From: Bacteroidetes bacterium UBA6661
GTDB taxonomy: Bacteria; Bacteroidota; Bacteroidia; AKYH767-A; OLB10
NCBI GenBank assembly: GCA_002455375.1
Contig: DKKR01000010.1
Coordinates: forward strand, 79,633-110,102
Direction of reading: 5' to 3'
DNA: 30,470 bases
The notes under the pieces are model-generated. The model was not told where the DNA came from and did no database searches. It saw nothing but the letters and a program-made list of their open reading frames with translations. This document shows, one piece after another, positions 7,510-15,704 of this stretch. Position 1 is the stretch's first letter; every line of letters begins with the position of its first letter. Both the position numbers and the translations under genes were made by a program.

Positions 7510-8301
7510 ATGAAAAATGATTTTAAGAATGAAAAATGGTCGCTTGTAAAGCCACCATTTAGATTTACCAATAATTTGAAAATTGAAGTGTCAAATTTTG
7601 GAAGAGTCAGAACTTCAACTAAAATTGCTGAAAACAGAGTGCTGAAAGGTACTCTGGTAAATGGATATCCGATTGTGAGGTTTAAGCTTTTCAAGAAAAG
7701 ATCTGATGAGGCACAAAAGCAATTGGATCAGAAACGAAGAAAAATTGAACAACTGACAGGTAAACTTCGCGATGTAAAATCAGAATTGAAATCTCATAAA
7801 AAAAATTCACCTGCCTATAACAGTCATAAAAAGAAAATTGATCTTGTTACTGCAGAACTGACCGGAATAAAGGAAGTGTATAGAAAGGCATTCAGAAAGG
7901 ATGAATTGGAGCGAACAATTAACTATGCACCATTGGTACATCGCCTGGTTGCAGATAACTTCGTAAAACAATCATCTAAGAAACATGATATTGTTGCCCA
8001 TATTGATTATAACAAAAGCAACAATCATTATTCAAATCTGAAGTGGATGACTCAGGAAGATAATATTGAACATCAAAAGAAAAATCCTGTGGTTATAAAA
8101 GAGAAGAAAAAGCGCATTGGCAAGCGTCCGAAAAATGCATCGGGCTATAAACTCAATGAGAAGAAAGTAGCTGAAATAAAGAAGCGGATTCATAAAGGTG
8201 AGGCATTATCAAAAATATCTGACCGTTTTCACGTTTCGGAAACACAACTACTTCGAATTAAGAGAGGGATAAACTGGGGTGATGTAAAAATTTCCCGCTA
8301 A
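7510..8301 (+). CDS. NUMOD4/HNH-type protein with coiled-coil insertion and C-terminal helix-turn-helix
   Basis: A 263-residue, very Lys-rich protein. Residues 8-60 resemble NUMOD4 (EKWSLV, EVSNFGRVRT, LKGTLVNGYPIVRF). Residues about 62-132 form a charged, probably coiled-coil insertion. Residues 143-190 match an HNH_3-type domain (VHRLVADNF, then HIDYNKSNN and SNLKW), with His164, Asn171/172 and Asn176 kept. Position 163, usually Asp or Asn beside the general-base His, is Ala. Residues 213-260 look like a helix-turn-helix (LSKISDRFHVSETQLLRIKRG). Such domains occur in homing endonucleases, but no intron or intein host is here. It may be a stand-alone nuclease or a domesticated DNA-binding protein; the sequence does not decide this. 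Confidence 0.75.
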   Translation: MKNDFKNEKWSLVKPPFRFTNNLKIEVSNFGRVRTSTKIAENRVLKGTLVNGYPIVRFKLFKKRSDEAQKQLDQKRRKIEQLTGKLRDVKSELKSHKKNSPAYNSHKKKIDLVTAELTGIKEVYRKAFRKDELERTINYAPLVHRLVADNFVKQSSKKHDIVAHIDYNKSNNHYSNLKWMTQEDNIEHQKKNPVVIKEKKKRIGKRPKNASGYKLNEKKVAEIKKRIHKGEALSKISDRFHVSETQLLRIKRGINWGDVKISR

Positions 8302-8342
8302 GTTTATTCATCAGCATGATTTTTTTGTTGTAACTTGATTTA

Positions 8343-9119
8343 ATGCAACATATATTTTTTTTACTCTCTAAAGTTTTAGATTTTTTATTATCACCACTTA
8401 GTTGGATTGTAATTTTGTTGCTGATTTCAATAATTACAAAGAATAAAAAACGAAGCCGAAAATGTTTGTATTGGGCAATAGGGGCATTGCTGTTTTTTAG
8501 TAATCCGTTTGTGTTGAATTTAGTGATGCATGCATGGGAAGTTCAGTCAGTACCTATAGATTCAATTCATAAGCAGTACGATGCTGTAATCATGATGGGT
8601 GGTGCAATTCGTTATGTAAACGGACAGATGCAACGACCGGTTTTTGGCTCAGGTGCCGATAGATATGTTCAGTCCATGGAACTTTTTTATAGGAATAAAG
8701 CAAAGCATATAATTATTTCCAGTGGTTCGGGAAGTTTAGTTTATACAGATGTTAAAGAGGCAGATTTACTGCGTGATCAGATGATACGAATTGGTATTCC
8801 TGCAGATAAACTGATTGCAGAAAATCAGTCGAGAAATACTTATGAGAATGCAAAGAATACAGCGGAGATTATTCAAAAGTCAGACTTTAAGCCACCTTTT
8901 TTATTAGTGACATCGGCATTTCATATGCGAAGATCAATGTTGTGCTTTCAAAAACAGGGAATTGATGTAATCCCCTTTGCAGTTGACCAACATTCCGGTC
9001 AGATAATGTTTACACCAGACAAACTCCTTTTGCCATCACCGGAAGTACTGCTTGATTGGGACTTGCTATTTCATGAATGGTTTGGAATAGCAGTTTATAA
9101 AGTAATGGGGTATTTGTAA
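8343..9119 (+). CDS. DUF218 (YdcF/ElyC/SanA-like) membrane protein
   Basis: A 258-residue inner-membrane protein with two N-terminal transmembrane helices (about 13-31 and 41-62) and a DUF218 domain from about 79 on. Family hallmarks are DAVIMMGGAIR, the HIIISSGSGS segment, ESRNT-like NQSRNTYENA, and LLVTSAFHMRRSM. Relatives such as E. coli ElyC and SanA are linked to envelope integrity and lipid-carrier or peptidoglycan metabolism, but no exact reaction is established for this one. The ATG at 8343 lies 41 bp after the NUMOD4/HNH-type gene. It converges with the methyltransferase gene, leaving only 9 bp between stops. Confidence 0.85.
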   Translation: MQHIFFLLSKVLDFLLSPLSWIVILLLISIITKNKKRSRKCLYWAIGALLFFSNPFVLNLVMHAWEVQSVPIDSIHKQYDAVIMMGGAIRYVNGQMQRPVFGSGADRYVQSMELFYRNKAKHIIISSGSGSLVYTDVKEADLLRDQMIRIGIPADKLIAENQSRNTYENAKNTAEIIQKSDFKPPFLLVTSAFHMRRSMLCFQKQGIDVIPFAVDQHSGQIMFTPDKLLLPSPEVLLDWDLLFHEWFGIAVYKVMGYL

Positions 9120-9128
9120 GCAGATAAT

Positions 9129-9863
9129 TTATTCTCTGTCCAGAATACGGACTGCTACTTTAGAACCAAATGTATTGGAACTGTAACATAAATATTCAAA
9201 ACTAATTTTATTGGCTTCTGTAAATTCTTTAAATACTTTGTATTCATGTTGCTGCCAATGCGGGTAGTTGAAGTATTCATCAAAAAGAATAATAGTATCT
9301 TTTATAATTTGTTTATTTAATGCTTCGAAGACTGTTTTAGTAGAAGAATACAGGTCACAATCAATATGTAGAAATGCAAGTGGGGCTTTGTATTTTTCCG
9401 TAAAGTCAGGCAGTGTTTCATTAAACCAACCTTTGTGAACAACAACATTGGGTTCAAAGTGTGGTAGTTTTTCCAAAGCAAAATGCCCTTCTTTATGAGT
9501 GGTGAGCCATGTTTCAGGCAACCCTTCAAATGAGTCAAATGCATGAACTTCTTGCTTGGTTACTTTAGCAATGTGGTTAACCGAAGCACCTTTATAAACT
9601 CCGAACTCACAATATAGTCCACTAATTTTTACTTGCTTTAAAGAGAAATCTAAGGCATCTTGTTTATTTTTAAACATTGGAAGATGAGACATGTTTTTCT
9701 CAATAAACTCACAAGTTGATTGTAATGCTCTTATTCTTAATTGAGTTTCAATGTCAAAAGCATAGTGAGATTTGAAATACTTATTTTGTGCATTAACATA
9801 ATTTTGACTTTTAAAATATTTATCCAAAATTTTAAAAATCATACGTAGCAACATCTTCTTCAT
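9129..9863 (-). CDS. TylF/MycF-type class I SAM-dependent methyltransferase
   Basis: A 244-residue protein of the TylF (macrocin O-methyltransferase-like) family. The SAM-binding motif is CEFGVYKGAS (85-94). FDSFEGLP (109-116) follows the second strand. HIDCDLYSST (166-175) and ILFDEYFNYPHW (192-203) carry the acidic residues that bind metal and substrate in this family. TylF relatives methylate sugar hydroxyls in antibiotics; in environmental Bacteroidota they are often found with surface-glycan genes, so glycan O-methylation is a reasonable guess, not a demonstrated role. It is the last gene of a long minus-strand run and lies 51 bp downstream of the START-like gene. Confidence 0.85.
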   Translation of the reverse strand: MKKMLLRMIFKILDKYFKSQNYVNAQNKYFKSHYAFDIETQLRIRALQSTCEFIEKNMSHLPMFKNKQDALDFSLKQVKISGLYCEFGVYKGASVNHIAKVTKQEVHAFDSFEGLPETWLTTHKEGHFALEKLPHFEPNVVVHKGWFNETLPDFTEKYKAPLAFLHIDCDLYSSTKTVFEALNKQIIKDTIILFDEYFNYPHWQQHEYKVFKEFTEANKISFEYLCYSSNTFGSKVAVRILDRE

Positions 9864-9914
9864 GAAACGCTTCGTTGTTATAAAGTATTAATGTAAGTGA
9901 AGTCTAATGTATAA

Positions 9915-10304
9915 TCAAGACCCAATCAGATGACGCAAATTATGGATTTGTGTGTCCCATAAACGCTGTGTTTCTTCAATATCATCCTCTACTGCAAAGT
10001 CTGATACCATGAGCGATACATCTGAAGTCAATTCATCGGTCGTAATTTCAAATTCAATAAAAGCATCATCGCTGTCATCAATCCATTTAAAGCGCACCAT
10101 TTGATTTTCTCTTTTGTGCGTCATCTTGGCTTGTTGCTCATCACCATCCCAATGGAAAGTGTAAATTCCTTCACGAATAGTTACATCATCTGCAAACCAT
10201 TCTGATAATCCTGATGGGGTAGATAAAAATCCGTATAATATTTTGGGAGAAGACCGCATTGGAAACTCCATTTTTACTTTTTGCTTTTTCTGCACTGCCT
10301 TCAT
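9915..10304 (-). CDS. START-like (SRPBCC) domain protein
   Basis: A 129-residue cytoplasmic protein consisting of one START/Bet v1-like domain, similar to AHSA1-type proteins. Typical features are the N-terminal strand KVKMEFPMRSSPKILYGFL, LSEWFADDV, FHWDGDEQQAKM, MVRFKWIDD, FEITTDEL and the C-terminal helix QRLWDTQIHNLRHLIG. The fold encloses a hydrophobic pocket for a small ligand; ligand and role are unknown. Proteins of this exact length are widespread single-copy genes in Bacteroidota. It lies 64 bp downstream of typA on the same strand and may share its transcript. Confidence 0.8.
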   Translation of the reverse strand: MKAVQKKQKVKMEFPMRSSPKILYGFLSTPSGLSEWFADDVTIREGIYTFHWDGDEQQAKMTHKRENQMVRFKWIDDSDDAFIEFEITTDELTSDVSLMVSDFAVEDDIEETQRLWDTQIHNLRHLIGS

Positions 10305-10368
10305 TGTACGTTATTGTTTAATTTTTACAATAATAATAAAAATAAATATACAATCCTAACTTATTTTA

Positions 10369-12180
10369 TTATGCCATTTCTGCTTTCTTACTCATGCGCT
10401 TACGCTCATTTTCATCGAGATAAATTTTACGCATACGGATATTCTGCGGAGTAACTTCAAGATATTCATCCTTCTCAATATACTCCATAGCTTCCTCTAA
10501 AGAGAATTTTATTTTCGGGGTAATGCGCACATTGTCATCACTACCTGATGCTCTGATATTGGTTAATTTTTTTCCTTCACATACGTTCACCACCAAATCG
10601 CCCGGGCGGATATGTTCACCAATAATCTGACCACCATAAACTGTTTCGCCTGGATCAATAAAAAATGCTCCACGCTCTTGTAATTTATCAATCGAGTATG
10701 CAGTTGAACTACCTGCTTCTTTAGCAAGTAATACACCCATGTTCCTTCCCGGTATTGCACCTTTTACAGGCTCATAAGAATTAAAACGATGTGCCATTAT
10801 AGCTTCACCGGCAGTGGCAGTAAGTACTGCATTACGAAGTCCGATTAATCCTCTTGCAGGAATATTAAACTCAAGTCTTTGTAAATCTCCTTTTGGCAAC
10901 ATACTGGTAAGTTCGCCTTTACGCTGCGTGGCAAGTTCAATCACTTTGCCTGCTACTTCTGTTGGTGTATCAACAACTAAGTGTTCTACAGGCTCGCAAC
11001 GAATGCCATCTATTTCTTTATATAAAACCTGTGGCTGTCCTAACTGAAGTTCATAACCTTCTCTGCGCATGGTTTCAACAAGAATAGAAATGTGAAGAAT
11101 TCCACGACCATAAACAAGATATGCATCCGGTGAGTCGGTTTCTTCAACACGCATGGCCAGATTCTTTTCTGTTTCTTTATAAAGTCGATCACGAAGGTGA
11201 CGAGAGGTGACAAACTTTCCTTCTTTACCAAACAGCGGACTGTTGTTGATGGTAAAAAGCATACTCATGGTTGGTTCATCAACTGCAATTGATTTTAATG
11301 CTTCAGGACTTTCAAAATCTGCAATGGTATCACCGATTTCAAAATCATCTACACCTACAATTGCTGCAATGTCGCCACTGCTTACACTGTCAACTTTTTT
11401 TCTGCCTAATCCTTCAAAAACAAACAGTTCTTTTATTCTGGATTTTTTTGCACTGCCATCACGTTTCATCAATGTAACAGGCATATTTTCTTTCAATGTC
11501 CCTCTCACAATTCGGCCAATTGCAATACGACCAACATAGTTGCTGTAATCTAATGATGTGATAAGCATCTGTGGTGTACCTTCAAGTGATTTTGCAGGAG
11601 GGGTCTTTTCAATTATGGCATCAAGCAAAGGTGTAATGTCAGTTGTTTCTGTGTGCCAGTCGGTGCTCATCCAGCCATGCTTACTGCTTCCATATAATGT
11701 TGGAAAGTCAAGCTGATCTTCTGTTGCTTCAAGGTGAAAAAACAAATCAAAAACCGATTCATGTACTTCGTCAGGGCGACAATTCTCTTTATCAACTTTA
11801 TTGATTACAACAATTGGTTTCAATCCTAATGCCAATGCTTTCTGCAATACAAAACGTGTCTGTGGCATTGGACCTTCAAAAGCATCTACTAACAAAATTA
11901 CACCATCAGCCATAGTAAGCACGCGTTCTACTTCACCACCAAAATCTGCGTGACCCGGTGTGTCAATAATATTTATCTTAACGTCTTTATACTGAACAGA
12001 TACATTTTTTGCAACAATGGTAATCCCTCTCTCACGTTCCAGATCATTATTATCGAGAATCAATTCTCCTGTTTGCTGATTTTGCCTGAAAACCTGTGTC
12101 TGATGAAGTATTTTATCAACTAATGTTGTTTTACCATGGTCAACGTGGGCAATAATGGCCACATTTCTGATATTTTGCAT
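10369..12180 (-). CDS. typA: Ribosome-associated translational GTPase TypA/BipA
   Basis: A 603-residue EF-G-like GTPase that binds the ribosome and supports 50S assembly and growth under stress. The P-loop AHVDHGKTT is at residues 11-19; the switch I segment RERGITI, DTPGHADF (G3) and NKVD (G4) follow. The C-terminal half has the BipA-specific domain with RIPARGLIGLR-like NIPARGLIGLRN. An upstream in-frame ATG would add 27 residues without resemblance to the family. I chose the ATG at 12178-12180, directly before QNIRNVAIIAHVDHG and 20 bp after a good -7 element. The upstream gene is cca. Confidence 0.96.
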   Translation of the reverse strand: MQNIRNVAIIAHVDHGKTTLVDKILHQTQVFRQNQQTGELILDNNDLERERGITIVAKNVSVQYKDVKINIIDTPGHADFGGEVERVLTMADGVILLVDAFEGPMPQTRFVLQKALALGLKPIVVINKVDKENCRPDEVHESVFDLFFHLEATEDQLDFPTLYGSSKHGWMSTDWHTETTDITPLLDAIIEKTPPAKSLEGTPQMLITSLDYSNYVGRIAIGRIVRGTLKENMPVTLMKRDGSAKKSRIKELFVFEGLGRKKVDSVSSGDIAAIVGVDDFEIGDTIADFESPEALKSIAVDEPTMSMLFTINNSPLFGKEGKFVTSRHLRDRLYKETEKNLAMRVEETDSPDAYLVYGRGILHISILVETMRREGYELQLGQPQVLYKEIDGIRCEPVEHLVVDTPTEVAGKVIELATQRKGELTSMLPKGDLQRLEFNIPARGLIGLRNAVLTATAGEAIMAHRFNSYEPVKGAIPGRNMGVLLAKEAGSSTAYSIDKLQERGAFFIDPGETVYGGQIIGEHIRPGDLVVNVCEGKKLTNIRASGSDDNVRITPKIKFSLEEAMEYIEKDEYLEVTPQNIRMRKIYLDENERKRMSKKAEMA

Positions 12181-12199
12181 GAAATTTTTATTTGGGGTG

Positions 12200-12226
12200 C
12201 AAAGATAAGACTTTTTAACCCCCAAA
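12200..12226 (-). promoter_or_regulatory. Probable promoter of typA
   Basis: TATCTTTG on the minus strand (12207-12200) matches TAnnTTTG exactly. TTTG at 12226-12223 is the only -33 candidate but its spacing, 15 nt, is short. The typA ATG follows 20 bp after the -7 element. If used, this promoter also argues for the shorter typA start. Confidence 0.4.
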
Positions 12227-12257
12227 TATTGATTCTCAATAATAAAAGCAGAAAAAA

Positions 12258-13700
12258 TCAACTATTTTTTTGTGGTGTAAGCCCTAGTTCAATACCCTTT
12301 TTAAGCATTAACTCAAATGCGGCCTGTGGTTCATTAGGGCACTGACCATCTAAAATAGCTTCACGGACAAAATCTTTTATAATACCAACATTAGGTCCGG
12401 GAGCCAAACCAAAGGTATCCATAATCAATTGTCCTGTAACGGGTGGTTGCCAGTTTCTTATTCTGTCTTTCTCTTCAACTTCTTTTAGCTTTTGAACAAC
12501 CAGTTCAAAGTTGTTACGGTATTTGGCTTTCTTATATTCATTTTTAGTAGTAACATCAGCCTGGCACAACAACATCAAGTCGTCAATATCATCACCGGCA
12601 TCAAATAATAATCTGCGTACTGCTGAATCGGTTACAATTTCCTGAGCAATTACAATAGGCCTCAGATGTAATAAAACCAACTTCTGAACATATTTCATTT
12701 TTTCATTGAGCGGTAATTTTAACTCTCTGAAAATGGGAGGAACCATACGTGAGCCTTTGTCTTCATGCCCATGAAAAGTCCAGCCATGCCCGGCTTCAAA
12801 ACGTTTTGTTGCGGGTTTGGCAATGTCGTGAAGAATAGCAGCCCATCGTAGCCATAAATTATCAGTGACCTTTGCAATGTTGTCCAAAACTTCCAACGTG
12901 TGATAAAAGTTGTCTTTATGTCCTTTGCCTTCAAAATAATCAACTCCTTTCAGGTTGTAAAGTTGTGGAAATATTAGCTCCAGCAATCCTGTATTCATCA
13001 ACAATTTGAATCCGGTTGATGGTAGTGGTGAAGCAATAATTTTATTCAGTTCATCGGTGATGCGCTCTTTGGAAACGATATTGATTCTATTTCGTTCACT
13101 ATGAATGGCTGCAAGAGATATTTCTTCAATGCTGAAGTTGAGTTGTGTTGCAAATCGAATAGCACGCATCATACGAAGCGGATCATCGCTGTAAGTTGTT
13201 ACAGGGTCGGCAGGTGTGCGAATTATTTTATCGTTTAGATCCTGCATTCCGTTAAACGGGTCAATCAGATTTCCGTAATCATCTCTGTTAAGACTGAAAG
13301 CAAGGGTGTTGATAGTAAAATCACGTCTTAGTTGGTCGTCTTCTAATGTGCCTGGTGTAACCTTTGGTTTTCGCGAATGTTGATTGTAGGACTCTTTTCT
13401 TGCGCCTACAAACTCTATTTCAAATCCTTCAGATTTTACCATTGCAGTACCGAAGTTTTTAAAAAAGGCAAATTCTCCGTCAAGCATTACAGCAAGTTCT
13501 TTAGCTACGGCAATGCCGTCACCGTTAACTACAATGTCAATATCTTTTGAAGATCTTTTTAAAAAACAGTCACGCACAAATCCTCCAATGACAAAAGCTT
13601 TTAAATTATGCTTTTCACAAAGTGAAGCAATCTGCCGGAACAAACTATGATCCAGCATTTCTGTTTGCAGATTATTTTCTGATAACTTTAACTTCGCCAT
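12258..13700 (-). CDS. cca: CCA tRNA nucleotidyltransferase / poly(A) polymerase family protein with HD domain
   Basis: Adds or repairs the 3' CCA end of tRNAs. The 480-residue protein has a class II nucleotidyltransferase head: IGGFVRD followed by KDIDIVV with the two metal-binding aspartates, then RRDFTINTLAF and DDPLRMMRAIRFA. An HD phosphohydrolase-type domain follows (HTLEVLDNIA and ILHDIAKPATK). The annotated ATG at 13700 overlaps tsaC by 29 bp; an internal ATG at 13658 (MLDHSLF) would remove the overlap and still keep the whole catalytic head. From sequence alone, CCA-adding and poly(A) activity cannot be told apart, but a Bacteroidota genome needs a CCA enzyme. Confidence 0.92.
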   Translation of the reverse strand: MAKLKLSENNLQTEMLDHSLFRQIASLCEKHNLKAFVIGGFVRDCFLKRSSKDIDIVVNGDGIAVAKELAVMLDGEFAFFKNFGTAMVKSEGFEIEFVGARKESYNQHSRKPKVTPGTLEDDQLRRDFTINTLAFSLNRDDYGNLIDPFNGMQDLNDKIIRTPADPVTTYSDDPLRMMRAIRFATQLNFSIEEISLAAIHSERNRINIVSKERITDELNKIIASPLPSTGFKLLMNTGLLELIFPQLYNLKGVDYFEGKGHKDNFYHTLEVLDNIAKVTDNLWLRWAAILHDIAKPATKRFEAGHGWTFHGHEDKGSRMVPPIFRELKLPLNEKMKYVQKLVLLHLRPIVIAQEIVTDSAVRRLLFDAGDDIDDLMLLCQADVTTKNEYKKAKYRNNFELVVQKLKEVEEKDRIRNWQPPVTGQLIMDTFGLAPGPNVGIIKDFVREAILDGQCPNEPQAAFELMLKKGIELGLTPQKNS

Positions 13701-14259
13701 TGTTTAAAATCCTGATGATGGATGATGGTGTATGTTTGGCAGTTTCTTGCTGTCGGAACTTTACTACATAGTCCACTCCGGTAAGTATGGAATCTTCAAT
13801 GTCATTAAAAACAGCAGGGGAGGGCATGTTGCTCAGGTTTGCAGAGGTGGAAATGATTGGCTTACCAAATTTATGAATCAGCATTTTGCAAAATGGATCT
13901 TTCACCAATCTGATGGCTGCAGTGCCATCATCTGCAATTGCTTTTTCTGAGATGCGACTGATTTTTTCATAAATTATTGTTACTGGCTTTTCGGAGTATT
14001 CAATGATATCCCATGCAACAGCAGGAACATGCTGCACACAGCGATTCAACATAGCCTCATCACATACTAGCGTAATCAGATTTTTTGACTCACTACGGTT
14101 TTTAAGTGTAAAAATTTTTTCTACTGCTGCATCATTTGTAGCATCGCATCCAATTCCCCAAATTGTGTCAGTAGGATAAACAATAAGTCCACCTTGTCTT
14201 AATGTTTCAAGACATGATTTAATGTCATCACTAAAAATTTCGGAGTTTGAATTTTTCAT
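13672..14259 (-). CDS. tsaC: L-threonylcarbamoyladenylate synthase
   Basis: Makes threonylcarbamoyl-AMP from threonine, bicarbonate and ATP, the first step of the tRNA t6A37 modification. The 195-residue protein has the YrdC/Sua5 hallmarks: GGLIVYPTDTIWGIGCDATN near the N-terminus, KNRSESKNLITLV in the first third, and ISTSANLSNMPSP later. It lacks the extra C-terminal Sua5 domain, so it is of the short TsaC/YrdC type. A GTG directly precedes the ATG at 14257-14259; I use the ATG. Its 3' end overlaps the start of cca, so the two tRNA-maturation genes are probably translationally coupled. murF lies 70 bp upstream. Confidence 0.93.
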   Translation of the reverse strand: MKNSNSEIFSDDIKSCLETLRQGGLIVYPTDTIWGIGCDATNDAAVEKIFTLKNRSESKNLITLVCDEAMLNRCVQHVPAVAWDIIEYSEKPVTIIYEKISRISEKAIADDGTAAIRLVKDPFCKMLIHKFGKPIISTSANLSNMPSPAVFNDIEDSILTGVDYVVKFRQQETAKHTPSSIIRILNNGEVKVIRK

Positions 14260-14329
14260 CACACTGCAAAGAAAACAGATTGAATCGAATTTATACTATT
14301 TAATTATTGAGCTAAAGATTTCTTAGAAA

Positions 14330-15631
14330 TCAGTTGTGATTGCGGATTCCATCAAGCACTTTTTCCATTTTAGAACCGCGACTACCCTTAACTAAAATTG
14401 TACTTTCATTAATAGCATGATTTTGTAAGTAATTACAAGCATCTTCTGATGTTTTAAATCGCAATGCATGATCATTAAGTGTTGTATGCAGGAAATTTTC
14501 ACCTACTAAAATGAGTAAATCTTTTTCCATACTACTCAATAAGTCAACAATGTGTTGGTGTTCTGCATTTGCATCCTGACCAAGTTCAAGCATCTCTCCA
14601 AGAATGATTACTTTGTTGCCATCATAATTTTCTGAAAGATTTTTTAATGCTGCTTCCATACTTGATGGATTGGCATTATATGCATCAATGATTATTGTAT
14701 TACTTCCGGAAATCTCTATTTGCGAACGTTGATTTTCGGGGATGTAACCTTCAATTGCTGACTTAATTTTTTCAGGTGTAACATTAAAATATCTGCCAAT
14801 ACATACTGCCGCTACAAGATTTTCAAGATTGTAGTCACCGGTAAGGTGCGTTGTTATTTCATCAATCCTATTGTGATTTTCGAACCAATTAAACTTGACA
14901 ACAGATGCTGGTGCAGAAATTTCGCCATAGATGCATACATCCGGTTGCGTACTGTAGAAAATCACCTTTTGATAATGATTGAGATTGTTCGTTAGCAATT
15001 CATTGTTCCTACGACAAAAAATTACGCCATCATTTTCCATCAGGTGTCTGTACAATTCTGTTTTTCCTTTAATTACTCCATCAATGCCTCCAAAGCCTTC
15101 GAGATGTGCTTTGCCAATGTTTGTAATGAGTCCGAAGTTAGGCAATGCAATTTTTGACAGCTCCTGAATTTCACCTTGATGATTGGCTCCCATTTCAATT
15201 ACTGCAATTTGATGTTCACTATTTAATCGCAATAGTGTAAGTGGAACACCAATATGATTGTTCAGATTCCCCTCAGTAAATAAAACGTTATATGATGAAC
15301 CAAGTACACGGCTTATTAATTCTTTTGTTGTTGTTTTTCCGTTGCTGCCCGTTAAACCAATAACAGGTGTTTTCAATGCTTGCCTGTGATAGGTAGCTAA
15401 ATGCTGCAAAGTCGTCAGTACGTTCTCTACCAAATAAATATTTTCACCTTTTATTGAGGAGTCATCTACTACTGCTGCAAGAGCTCCATTTTGCATTGCT
15501 TGTAAAGCGAATTTGTTACCATCAAAAGAAGGACCCTTTAAAGCAAAATAGATATTTCCTTTGATTAGTTTCCTTGTATCTGTACAAACTCCTGTTGAGC
15601 TCAGTAATAAACTATGTAAATGTGCTATCAT
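14330..15631 (-). CDS. murF: UDP-N-acetylmuramoyl-tripeptide--D-alanyl-D-alanine ligase
   Basis: Adds D-Ala-D-Ala to the UDP-MurNAc-tripeptide in the last cytoplasmic step of peptidoglycan precursor synthesis. The 433-residue protein has the Mur-ligase three-domain pattern: an N-terminal UDP-binding domain (DTRKLIKGNIYFALKG), the ATP-binding GLTGSNGKTTT (92-102), VIEMGANHQGEI, and the C-terminal IIDAYNANPSSMEAAL. The substrate meso-DAP relates it to dapF and dapD elsewhere in the window. It stands between a terminator upstream and tsaC downstream. The gldJ-murF neighbourhood is, as I recall, also found in flavobacteria. Confidence 0.95.
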   Translation of the reverse strand: MIAHLHSLLLSSTGVCTDTRKLIKGNIYFALKGPSFDGNKFALQAMQNGALAAVVDDSSIKGENIYLVENVLTTLQHLATYHRQALKTPVIGLTGSNGKTTTKELISRVLGSSYNVLFTEGNLNNHIGVPLTLLRLNSEHQIAVIEMGANHQGEIQELSKIALPNFGLITNIGKAHLEGFGGIDGVIKGKTELYRHLMENDGVIFCRRNNELLTNNLNHYQKVIFYSTQPDVCIYGEISAPASVVKFNWFENHNRIDEITTHLTGDYNLENLVAAVCIGRYFNVTPEKIKSAIEGYIPENQRSQIEISGSNTIIIDAYNANPSSMEAALKNLSENYDGNKVIILGEMLELGQDANAEHQHIVDLLSSMEKDLLILVGENFLHTTLNDHALRFKTSEDACNYLQNHAINESTILVKGSRGSKMEKVLDGIRNHN

Positions 15632-15644
15632 TTATATGCAATAA

Positions 15645-15676
15645 TTTTCAAAAAGAAAGCCCCAAAAAAGGGGCTT
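15645..15676 (-). terminator. Intrinsic terminator after gldJ
   Basis: A perfect 7-bp stem AAGCCCC / GGGGCTT (15657-15663 with 15670-15676) around a six-base A (T on the minus strand) loop. On the minus strand it is followed by a T-rich run. It sits 28 bp past the gldJ stop and ends the porP-gldJ transcript before murF. The symmetry means it could also work on plus-strand transcripts, but none is expected here. Confidence 0.75.
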
Positions 15677-15704
15677 ATGTATTTTATTTAAACGTTGAAG
15701 GATA

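Noticed and set aside
12181..12261. Upstream in-frame start adding 27 residues to TypA
   Set aside because: The residues have no family resemblance, the region contains a good promoter element, and the ATG at 12180 sits right at the conserved GTPase start.
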